Shown here in pieces: positions 1-8,338 of a stretch of DNA of 13,456 bases. Source of the DNA: Cyclostephanos tholiformis (taxonomy: Eukaryota; Bacillariophyta; Thalassiosirophyceae; Thalassiosirales; Thalassiosiraceae); assembly GCA_036939975.1 (NCBI GenBank), contig JALLPB010000821.1, forward strand, positions 1-13,456, read 5' to 3'. Position numbers and translations under genes: made by a program. Every line of letters begins with the position of its first letter. Position 1 is the stretch's first letter. The notes below the pieces were generated by a model. The model was given only the letters and a program-made list of their open reading frames with translations, was not told where the DNA came from and made no database searches.

Positions 1-395
1 CCGATCTCTATTGCTCTATTCGTCTATCGGAATAAAATCCCAGCCTCACACCGCAAAAAAAGGCTTTCTAAGCACACTCAAATCCCCCGCCTACCCCCCG
101 GTGACCCCTCGAAAAAAAAGTACTTAAACCCACTCGAATATTTGGGGGGGGGGCGGGGGACGGGGGGTTTGAGATGATCCTATTTTTTTTACTACTATCG
201 TACTTACTACGGCAAATATAACAATTAACGCGGCAATTTCGCACCACTTTCAAACCTCGTTCTTCATAGTACTCAAAAATTAGGCGAAACTCACTTTCCA
301 CATATCATAGATTTCACGTAGGAACTCAAATTCGTGAATTGAAAGTGTTATTTTACTAACGCGTCAATTATTATGTTCGCCGTAGTAGGTAGTAG
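1..395. other. 5' flank of the KH-domain gene, no gene seen
   Basis: No convincing coding region is visible. The stretch is AT-rich apart from one G-rich tract. The KH-gene reading frame is closed by an in-frame TAG at 393-395, so the gene cannot extend further upstream in that frame. The promoter presumably lies here, but I see no element I can name with confidence. Confidence 0.5.
144..167 (+). repeat. G-rich tract, quadruplex-capable
   Basis: Runs of ten, five and six G are separated by C and AC. Three long G runs, the first long enough to supply two, could form a G-quadruplex. It lies about 290 bp upstream of the KH-gene ATG. A promoter role is only a possibility; homopolymer sequencing error is also possible. 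Confidence 0.5.
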
Positions 396-458
396 CTAGC
401 CCAAAAGAGATTTTGCCTCGCCCCGCGTCACCTTTGGCCCCTCCCGACCAACGCAGCG

Positions 459-625
459 ATGCCCGGACGGTACCACCCCAGCGGAACGAACACACGCCAC
501 GGCGCCGGCAACGTCGACCCCCGGTCCCATCCCCAGGGCGGAAGCGTCGTCCGCGGCGTCAATCCGCCTCCGTCGTCGTCGTCGACGACCGGCCCCAACG
601 GCGTCGACGGCGTCGTCCCCGTGCG

Positions 626-675
<50 letters not shown>

Positions 676-2726
676 ACCCCGGGGGCCCCCCCCCCCCCCC
701 CCCCCCCCTCGCGGCGGAATCCCAATCCCTCGCTCGTATGCGCCAAATGGCCGTGAATCATCCCACCCAGCAGGTACGTCTGACCATGTACGTCCCGCCC
801 CGTACAGTCGGCGCGGTCATCGGTAGGGGCGGACGGACAGTCCTCAGCGTGCAGCGCGAGGCGACGAGGAGGAGCGGCGGACACGTCGGTCCGGTGCGAG
901 TGAGCGTACTTGGCGCGGGGGGATCGTCCCCCCCTCCCGGTATCGGGGTGGTGGGACACCAATACGCCGACGACCGCCGGAGGAAGAAGGACGGTCCTCG
1001 GGGCGTGGATGTCGCCGACGGAGACGACGACGACGACGAGGACGAAGGCGGCGGCGGCGACTACGGCGAGGACGACGGCGAGTACGACGGCGACGACGTC
1101 GAGGATGTCGGGGGCAACGACGAGTGGACGCCCGTGATAATACGCGGCGATCCGGTGGGTGCCTTCGCGGCGGCACGGCAGATACTGATCCTCGTCGAGA
1201 ACGAGCACGATCCGCACATCGTCCTGGACGTGCCCCTGCACGTATCGAGGCACAACCTCCTCATCGGGAGGGGTGGGATCGTCATCGCGGCGCTTAGCGC
1301 TACGTACCAAACGAGGATCATGATCCCGCCGAACGAATTCATGAACGACGTCGTCAACGGCGTCGACGGCGGCGGATCGGGGGGGGTGGGATCGGACGCC
1401 GATGGCGAGGGAGGTTCCGGGGGGGACAAGACCGGGAATGTCTGGGAACAACGTCAGCGGCAGCAGCGGCAGCGTCAACTCCTGTTGCAACAGCAGGCGC
1501 AACGCCGAACCGATGTTGGCTCGTCCATGCTGTTTGGCGGCGATGTCCCAGGCGGGGTCGCCGCAAGCGCGGCGGCGATGGGTCCCAACGCTAGGGGCTC
1601 GGCAACGTCATCGTCGTCGTCGTCGTTGTCGTCGTCGTCGTCAATGCAGCAGCAGTCGCAAGGGTCAGGTGCATTGCCACCGAACGTCGTGCAGCTCGAG
1701 GGGGGGATCGACAACGTCGAACGTTGTCTCGTGAAGATCTTCGGCATCGTGACTGGCGAAACTTGGGCGCCGACGGGGATCATCGTGGAGCGCAATTCCT
1801 CCCTGGATGGTGGAAGCGGCGGTCGGAAAGAGGGCGCGACGACGAAGGCAACACCGACGACGACAAAGGCGGCGACGTTGAAGTCCGCGGTGACAGCGAC
1901 GACGAAGACAATCGTATCCGCCACCCCCTCCACTGGCAAACCTCCGTCATCCGCCACCACGACGAAGAAAGAAACACCCGCCACCACCGCTGAAGCCGTG
2001 ATCGTCAAGGTGTGGACACCAACTTCGAAAATCTTGAATTTAGGCAAGATACGCAAGGTCCAACGCAAGACGAACACCATCATACGGAGGAAGAAGCTTC
2101 GCCTTGTTGGTAGTGGCGGTAGCAACGCCAATATTAGCAACCTGGTGAACGAGAAGGACGAGGATGTGATGGACGACAATGAAACCTCGGACAATGACGA
2201 AGAGGAGGGTCTGAAAGAGTCGCCGTTTGATGGTGCGGAAGAGATAATGTGTATATCTACCCCTCATGTGCTCTGTCAATCATACGTTCTGACCACCCCC
2301 TCATTTCTTTGTTATTTTGTCACAGGAGGACTAAGATCGGCTACGAAATATATAATTTCGGGAAAGACCGAGAGTGTCAAGCAGGCGGCGTCGCAGTTCG
2401 AGAAAATCCTCGGATTGGAGCCGGGATCGTCTGTCATCACCGATACCACAAATAAGGGAAACAGCAACAGGAAGCCAACCGCCGATAGCGTTAGTAGCAG
2501 AGATGGTATTATTTTAGGCGAAGGTGCCAATGTCAACCAAGGGGATATCAAGCCGGACGTCGAATCAGCAGAAGTAGGCGGTGGCTGCGTAGAGCCTGGG
2601 AGTAAAAGGATACCCAGGAGGAAGAAGAAGAGAGGCAAGGGTGGCGGGAACGAGCAACCCAAGGGATCCAAGGAGGAACGGTCGCGTACTCCAGCTGTAC
2701 CCAACAGAGCCATGACTGAAAGTTGA
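459..2726 (+). CDS. Triple KH-domain RNA-binding protein with low-complexity inserts
   Basis: Predicted 755 residues. Three KH (hnRNP K homology) modules are readable. KH1 has its core at about 106-152 with GRGG at 122-125, and its closing beta-helix part (VIIRGDPVGAFAAARQIL) at about 226-243. KH2 has its core at about 254-291 with GRGG at 270-273, and its closing part (VVQLEGGIDNVERCLVKIF) at about 410-428. KH3 has its core at about 514-547 with a degenerate loop GKIR at 529-532, and its closing part at about 630-651. The inserts are acidic (187-221), Gly/Asp-, Gln- and Ser-rich (295-407), and acidic (564-584). Polyproline lies at 57-83. The C-terminus is basic (Arg/Lys-rich). KH domains bind single-stranded RNA or DNA, so an RNA-regulatory role is likely, but I cannot assign an ortholog. 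ATG 459 is the first in-frame ATG after the TAG at 393. The frame upstream of residue 57 depends on a 50-C run, and an intron near 2233-2325 is possible. Confidence 0.8.
626..708 (+). repeat. Poly-C tracts (50 C and 23 C) encoding polyproline
   Basis: A run of 50 C (626-675) is followed by A, CCCC, GGGGG and a run of 23 C (686-708). In the KH-gene frame it encodes 16 Pro, His-Pro-Gly-Gly, then 7 Pro. The lengths are at high risk of sequencing or assembly error. Any error not a multiple of three would move the N-terminus into another frame. Confidence 0.9.
2233..2325 (+). other. Possible short intron inside KH3 of the KH gene
   Basis: A pyrimidine-rich stretch ending in TTTTGTCACAG (to 2325) looks like a splice acceptor. 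The translated segment before it is hydrophobic, Cys-rich and unlike its surroundings. The best-looking donors, GTGTAT at 2249 and GTATAT at 2251, give a frameshift and a TGA codon respectively. GT at 2233 or 2209 keeps the frame (93 or 117 bp removed), but both are weak donor sequences. The ORF is also open without splicing. Confidence 0.3.
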
Positions 2727-3182
2727 GACTCGTTGAAATCCCTTAATAACCTTGTAACTAAAATTAAACTCCGATGAAATTGGCATTGGGCATACTGAGT
2801 CCGAATCAAAACATTCCGCCATCCATCCTTTCCCTAAAAGTAGCTGTTATGTTATTCTCCATCTGGAACTCCGTGTCATTCAATTGAAGTTTCCTGCATG
2901 CCAAAAATCACCTATCAACATGAAGATAAGTTGAATCAGCCAAAAGTCATTACTTTGTCCAAAACCATACCAACAGTTTATCAAATAATCTGTCTATTGC
3001 CATAAATTTAAATTTCGCTAATCCTAGAAAGACAGCATAAGCTCTAAGAAGCATCAACTTTTTTAAATCCTACCTCATTTTCCCCGCCCACCAGCCAAGA
3101 ATGATGATAAAAAATAAATGCCAAAATCAAAAAAATATCACCATCATGGCCAACTTGACACCCTTACTCTGCTCAGCTGATC
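2727..3182. other. 3' flank of the KH gene, nothing recognised
   Basis: AT-rich sequence following the KH-gene stop. No open frame of note, no RNA gene and no repeat match to the rest of the window was seen. The first part presumably includes the 3' UTR. Confidence 0.45.
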
Positions 3183-3554
3183 TTGTCCCACATGTGGTCA
3201 CTTGGGCACAACTCCCCAGTTATCTCATGTCTAGTTATCCCATGTCTGCATGATGATGCTCGGATTGAAAATCTAGTGCTTTGTGACTCACACAATGTCA
3301 TTCCAAACAAGCATATCCTGACTCCAATGGAGAAGACTGGACATTCTCAGGCAAGGAAAAAGCATGGCAGAGCATTGCAGTATGCCTCATCTATTGAGGC
3401 ACAGAGTGAAAGTAATAAGCAGCTTACAAGAGCTTTCTTTGCTTTGCACTTTAAGGCTGTGTATCACTTTACCAGGAAAGTTTGTGTGCATGAACGTGCA
3501 AAGCTTTTTTCATTTTGTGCACTATTCCTATCCCTACAGTACCAAAAAAATTAG
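3183..3554 (+). CDS. Unrecognised ORF, 123 codons, doubtful
   Basis: An open frame with no family I recognise. The translation has mixed composition, not obviously low-complexity, with a basic middle (EKTGHSQARKKHGRA) and a hydrophobic, Cys-containing C-terminal half. No signal peptide or membrane segment stands out. It sits alone between the KH gene and transposon remnants. It could be an exon of a split gene, a decayed element ORF, or chance. The following DNA (3555-3821) shows no further coding signal. Confidence 0.2.
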   Translation: MSHMWSLGHNSPVISCLVIPCLHDDARIENLVLCDSHNVIPNKHILTPMEKTGHSQARKKHGRALQYASSIEAQSESNKQLTRAFFALHFKAVYHFTRKVCVHERAKLFSFCALFLSLQYQKN

Positions 3555-3821
3555 AGAAAAGGAAAATTTTGAAAAAAAAATTCGCCAGTAGCCAAATATA
3601 AGGCACGGTGAGGTCGATGGGATTGCTTTTTGTGCCCACCACTTGATGAGGCTAAGTTCTGTAGAGTCTAGACAGGTGATCCTCCTAGAGAAAAAGTGAG
3701 GACCTTTTCCTGTGTCGCAGGGAGGCTTACTTTCATTGTACATAAAATTGCTACTGTGTGTAGTCTGGCCTTTTCTTGCAGATCTGTTATACCAGTGAAG
3801 GTGGGTCCCAGATTCAACAGC

Positions 3822-3965
3822 TTAACAGCTAACTCTGTTTTGGCGGGAGGAAAACTCCTACTTTTGGTAGGTACGTACAAGATTTCTACATAAAAATAGT
3901 ACAATAAGTTCTAACTAAAAAATCTCGGCGCACAAAAATCTACCGTACTACACAACTCACAAATG
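3822..3965 (+). mobile_element. Left end of a TTAA-type non-autonomous element (second copy)
   Basis: Begins with TTAACAGCTAAC at 3822-3833, identical to the left boundary of the element at 12222. It shares the order of landmarks with that copy: a TGGC-GGA block, a run ending AAAACT, a small hairpin with CCTAC/GTAGG arms, and the 14-mer ACACAACTCACAAA (3950-3963 here, 12323-12336 there). Spacing from start to 14-mer is 128 bp here and 101 bp there. I did not find the matching right end, so this copy is truncated or too diverged to see. Confidence 0.45.
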
Positions 3966-4021
3966 GAGAATTTTTAACCTGCACAAAAAAGGTGTGACAA
4001 TAAGCTCCTCGTACATCATCA

Positions 4022-4264
4022 ATGCAAAGCACTTTGCAAAAATGGGAAAAAACCATGCAAAAGATGAGTTCTTGCACGTTTAATGAGCTATCTAATTCTG
4101 TGAGCAGACAAAAATTTGCTAAAAAACTACGATACTATGTAGCTACCACTGAAGGTGCAATCTGGGATCTTGATAAAATAAATCTTATTTGCATGTTGGG
4201 TAAAAACACACCCATAAAATTTGTTTTATCTAAACAAAAATTAATAATTTGCTCTCCGGCTTGA
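4022..4264 (+). pseudogene. Possible Copia integrase remnant (weak)
   Basis: An 80-codon frame whose middle reads TTEGAIWDLDKINLICMLGK. This vaguely resembles the AERAIRTFK-type stretch of diatom Copia integrases. A perfect 22-bp match (4149-4170) occurs in inverted orientation at 11771-11792, at the end of the minus-strand Copia fragment, in the same frame (EGAIWDL). No catalytic residues are visible. It may instead be a chance ORF over a shared repeat fragment. Confidence 0.25.
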
Positions 4265-4272
4265 TTTAGCAC

Positions 4273-4295
4273 CTATTCCTACATATGTAGGATAG
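4273..4295. repeat. Palindrome CTATTCCTACATATGTAGGATAG
   Basis: The central 16 bp (4277-4292) are perfectly self-complementary, and the match extends outward with one unpaired base. The CTATTCCT arm recurs in the hairpin at 12263-12297 and, single-armed, near 3522-3531. Confidence 0.7.
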
Positions 4296-4299
4296 CGAA

Positions 4300-5326
4300 A
4301 CTACGAAGAGATAGTATCAATTCCCACGTGGTTTCTTGTTTAAATCAATTTTCAGTTGTTTTTTGGTGCGACTGCTCTACACTTAATAGTTTTAAATTTC
4401 ATAAGTATTTTTATTGTTACTACTATCTAATCTCTACTACTCAAAACAATACTACTACGACACTACTTACGGTATGCTAACAAAGGTGCAGCTATGTCGA
4501 AAACATTGTGACCATGGCAACCCTCCCTCCCGGCCAACACGTAGCCAAAACATGATAAAAAGAGGGGTGGTGTTGCTAAAGAAAATATCGGTGGATAGCT
4601 CAGGTTAGTGCACGTAATTTCGGTGCAGCAGCACAGAAAAATCATGAGAATTACCTTAAAAAAACTCACCTTTAACCAGCTAGCACACCGTGCCACTGCC
4701 TGAAGGAAATAGTAAATAAAATAAAGAAATAGTTAGTTATACAAAAAAATACATCACTGTGTTGCGATGATCAAGGTCAATTGCACAATACACGGCAAAC
4801 TTACCTAACTCTTTAATTGAAGCCTCTGGAAGGCAGTGGGCAGGTGGGACCATGGTCATTGTATTTTTTTTACTGTGTGTAGTGCTGTGTGCTTGTGGCA
4901 CAAAGCCATTGGTTTTTGAGTCTGCCGTTGGTCGATTTGGCAAATGAAGGCTAAATATGTAGGTTTTAGTATTAAAATACAAGTCAGAGGGTGATATGAC
5001 AGAGGAAAAGGAAAATATGACAATAAAAAAATTACTTCCTTTCTTGTAGGAATTATTTTTCTTAATTAAGAAATCGGAGTGTGTTATGGAAATTTAATAG
5101 AACTTGACCAATTAATATGTTGTAAAAATAATTAATGCGAACAAAAATTTATATATTCTCCCAGAATATAAATGTTAATTTATATATTAGATCTTTCTTT
5201 TATTCAGAACATTATCTATTTGACAGCAAAAATTTTATTAGGACAAAAAGAAATTAATTTAAGAAATTATAAATAAACACGAGAAAATTACAAATAAAAT
5301 TTATTTTAATAAAATTAATTTGATCT
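4300..5326. other. Intergenic, increasingly AT-rich, no confident gene
   Basis: No recognisable protein. On the minus strand there are splice-like signals: GTAAGT after GAGTTAG near 4803, TTCCTTCAG near 4704, and GTGAGT after GGTTAAAG near 4671. Together they would define a 30-nt exon, but that exon carries a stop in the frame I followed. From about 5040 to 5326 the DNA is extremely AT-rich and leads directly to the left edge of the YR retroelement. Confidence 0.4.
5058..5073. repeat. Perfect 16-bp palindrome TTTCTTAATTAAGAAA
   Basis: Self-complementary over 16 bp in the AT-rich pocket just left of the YR retroelement. It may be only a consequence of base composition. Confidence 0.6.
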
Positions 5327-5494
5327 TTATGTGGACACTGCTGCTGAGCAAAAGAGTGGCGAGGGGGAGAGACAGACTGGAAAATTTTTAATCCTAGTTT
5401 TAAAATTTTGCAAGAGCAAGAATGAAACTTGGAGCCGCATTCTACTTTCATCTTGATCCCCGAGGCTGCTATCAAATTAGACACCAACTAAAAA
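5327..5494 (+). repeat. Split direct repeat A1 (left terminus)
   Basis: Starts TTATGTGGACAC and ends CAACTAAAAA. It matches A2 at 11432-11600 along its whole length, with a shared core around TAGTTTTAAAATTTTGC and CATCTTGATCCCCGAGGC. The gag ATG follows 10 bp after its end. Confidence 0.85.
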
Positions 5495-5504
5495 GCTCAG
5501 TAAA

Positions 5505-7483
5505 ATGTTGAAGCATCCCAATTGAATTAAATTGTTCATTAACCTCCCTAGCAATGACAAAGGGAACAGAAACCTCCAGTCTCTCAGTGACATCCTAAGC
5601 ACAGGCCTCTCAGAAGAAAAAAATTAAAACAGCTCATCGAGGAAATTGACACCATCATTCTTGCTGCCGACACTAACAAAAACATCTTGATCCTCCACAG
5701 CCCCAAAAACTTTGGCAGTACAAGATCAAGGCCTTCAAACAAAGTGGTCTGCATGATTGGTCTTGGAAACCAAGGAACCAACATCTCAATCAATCTAAAT
5801 TCCGCTCTTGTGGATCATCGCATTGCTATCCCTTCCTTCAATGAACTAGCAGATTGTAATATGGCCAAAGATGTTGCCAACCTCCCAACTCCAGGAGAAG
5901 ACAGCTTGATTGGCTTCAAAGGCTCATCAGTTTTCATTCCCTGTCCCATCATCAGGAATGCTATCCTAGAAGTGAGCACTATGAGCCCATTTGCACTGAT
6001 TCCAATAGTTAGCACAGCTGCAAAAGCCTTCGATGTTGAGCACAAAAGAGACAAGTCACAAACTCACAAGGCAATTACTCATGCTGACGATCTCAATGCT
6101 TGGCTGTATGGAGTCAAAACAGGCCTCATTAACAAAACTTGTTACCAGCCAAACCAAGATGATGCTAAGATTTCAGCTTTCTGCAGAGAATGTCATGCTC
6201 AATGCATCTCAGGAGCCACCACAGGAGCAACAGTGACTCTCGACTCCTCGTCCATCATCAGCCAACTAATCCACACAATATCTTCCAAAAAAGAAGAAGC
6301 AGTCAAATCAAACAGACTTTGCCATGAAGAGATTGAGCGTACTATCACAAAAGATGAAGCAAAAAAGTCAGAACTAAAAAAATTAATGCCTCCATCCTCA
6401 AAATGATTAGCCATGCACCAGCCAAGAGCTCGTCTGATGATTCACTCGCCCTCCCTGATTTGTTCTCCCACTTCATCCAAGTACAAGCTCGTCCATTTAT
6501 TTAAGGAGCTTGGATTCCAAGACATATGCTTCACTCAGGGCATGGTTCAAGCTCTTTACGTTGGCAATCTCCTATATGCCAACTCAAGCACACCAAGCAA
6601 TTTCACAGTGTTTGCCTTTTATGAAACTGAACCCCTTTTCAACTTGCAACAATATGATTACCTCATCTGCCAGCTGATTCAAACGCAGGGTTAGAAAAAG
6701 GTGACCAATGAAATCAAAGCATCACTGAAACAATCAGTTCACATACCAAGCAACTTCAATGGCAATGGCACTCAACTCCAGATATTTTTCACAGCTTGCA
6801 AGATCTTTTTTGGAGAAGAGAGCATTTGCACAACAAGCCTACGCCAACTTTTGATAGTTGTTGGGTGCAATAAGAAGGCCTTCTTCTGTAACAACATTGC
6901 TCTCAATGACTACTTCATTGCCAAATTGCATTGGCTTAACATGTGTGAACTTGCATCAGTCTCCCGCTCCCAAGTAGATGACAGAGTGCTCCTTTTTGAT
7001 GGGATCATCGATGATGTCCTCAATGGACAGTTCAACCTCAACCTCCCTGGGACTTTCAAAAAGGTCGAGGGCAGCTCAAGCACTCTCGGCTCAACAGATG
7101 ATGACAAGACAAAAAACAGCAGAGGATGAAAATGCAGAAAGAAGAATCAGGAGGCCGGCAATGCGGTGAAAAACATAGAACAGCTGGATGAATTCAAGCT
7201 GGTGAGTGGCGAATCTTGGGACAAAAACTTCCATTCCCAGTGCCGCAAATACTGCCCTGACTTTGACAATGACCTCAAAATGTGCGCACACTGGCACATC
7301 AAGGGAGACTGCTTTGATTCCTGCCCCCAAGCCATCAGCCACATTCCAGGGAGCAAAGTCACGCCCAAGCAGAAAGAAGACTTCCTTACCTTTATGAAGA
7401 AATGCAGAGAATCCCCCCCATCAAAAACAAGAAGAGAGATGAGCAAACGTGAAGAAGGATTGACTCCTCAGGTCGAGACCTAG
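5505..7483 (+). pseudogene. Gag-like protein of the YR retroelement, with CCCH-like finger
   Basis: Likely nucleic-acid-binding structural protein of the retroelement. The frame opens at ATG 5505, ten bases after A1. It meets TGA at 5523-5525 and shifts frame in an A-run near 5617-5627. It then stays mainly in one frame to 7483, with stops at 6404-6406 (TGA), 6692-6694 (TAG) and 7127-7129 (TGA). Between about 6371 and 6480 a neighbouring frame reads more coherently (SHAPAKSSSDDSLALPDLFS), which suggests a pair of compensating indels. Near the C-terminus, four residues spaced Cys-x8-Cys-x3-Cys-x5-His (codons at 7283, 7310, 7322, 7340) form a zinc-finger-like motif in a WHIKGDCFDSC context. Position in the element, Lys/Glu-rich middle and terminal finger support a gag role. 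I do not recognise a capsid fold directly. Confidence 0.65.
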
Positions 7484-7652
7484 CAGAATCCAACCACCAG
7501 AGAAGCCACCCGACACTTTGACTCCTCTCCCATTCACACTGGAATTCAAGCCTTCATGCTCCTGCACAACTCCATTGTATCCATCATGTATCCTCAACCT
7601 CCCGCCGGCCCCAAATAGAGTGCTGCATGAACCAACAGGCATTTCACCCTAG

Positions 7653-8338
7653 TTGCAATCAATGTCCTCCAGTACAATGTGTGAGGCAACACCACAAAAA
7701 GCCCAAAGGGAGGCAACTTTAGTAGAAACAACAAATCAGGTGAACACTTTGATCAGTGAGTATATTCACTTACCTCTTTCTCTTTCACATGAGCCTGAGA
7801 GAGAGGAGGCAAACACCAAATTGCCGCCTGAGCTTGCTGACGGGCACTTTGCAAATGAAACTGAGCTAGCTGACGGGCAAACTGAGCACACTAACCTGAA
7901 AAGCAAACTGAGCATGTTGAAAAGCAAATTGAGTGCATTGACAACAACAAGTCAATGCACCCCGCCAAGCGGCTTGATGATTGGCTCACTGGCTCCCTTC
8001 CATTTGTCAACAAACAAGCCAATGAGAATGCACCGGTAGATGCCAACTGGCCTGACAACCTGATATCAACAATAGGAATGTAATGGACATTCCCTGCCCC
8101 ACCCCCGCTGAACCCAAATTCATCTTCAAGCTGTCCAACAATGCAGCAGCCCACAATCTGGGTGTCCTGTCAAAATACAAAATCAACCTGCAAAAAGCGT
8201 TGGATGCAAACAAAAGCTCACCTCTTAGCTACATTCCGACATCCAAACAAGCTACAAAAAACTTTGGCCTCCATCCACTATGGCCACAAATGGAAGCAAT
8301 CTTCACCCATGGAAGCAGATAGCTATTAGAGGAGCTAT
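7653..8338 (+). pseudogene. N-terminal part of the YR-element polyprotein, function unclear
   Basis: The first ATG in this frame is at 7662. The beginning is Ser/Thr/Glu-rich, with a seven-residue repeat (LKSKLSM, LKSKLSA) near 7897-7938. After a frameshift near 8040-8080 the coherent frame (8083-8322) reads as a proline-containing region (CPTPAEPKFIFKLS) followed by NFGLHPLWPQMEAIFTHGSR. It is interrupted by TAG at 8320-8322 and runs into the RT segment after a further frame change near 8339. The last part probably belongs to the fingers region of the reverse transcriptase; the first part may be a linker. The 7484-7652 gap between gag and this frame shows no coherent coding. Confidence 0.5.
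7897..7938 (+). repeat. Two tandem copies of a 21-bp unit
   Basis: Units at 7897-7917 and 7918-7938 share the start TGAAAAGCAAA and differ at a few positions. They encode a seven-residue repeat (LKSKLS plus one variable residue) in the polyprotein frame. A similar looser repeat (GAGCTNGCTGACGGGCA) lies just upstream. Confidence 0.7.

Noticed and set aside
413..826. Plus-strand ORF crossing the poly-C tract in another frame
   Set aside because: It reads Arg/Pro-rich noise and ends inside the KH1 coding region. It matters only if the C-tract length is wrong.
396..1502. Long minus-strand ORF (368 codons) with poly-Gly and Val-rich stretches, antisense to the KH gene
   Set aside because: It is the antisense shadow of a GC-rich trinucleotide-biased coding region. 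It has no domain, while the plus-strand frame contains three KH modules.
5200..5326. Continuation of the minus-strand Copia element to the left of the YR insertion
   Set aside because: The reverse complement of this flank is AT-rich and shows none of the integrase residues that should follow IQKN. The YR element is therefore not simply inserted within a continuous Copia copy.
2727..5326. tRNA or rRNA gene in the intergenic block
   Set aside because: No cloverleaf-like set of conserved positions and no rRNA-like stretch was found by reading; a covariance search was not possible here.
7897..7938. CRISPR-like or satellite array
   Set aside because: Only two imperfect 21-bp units within coding sequence; no spacers and no wider array.
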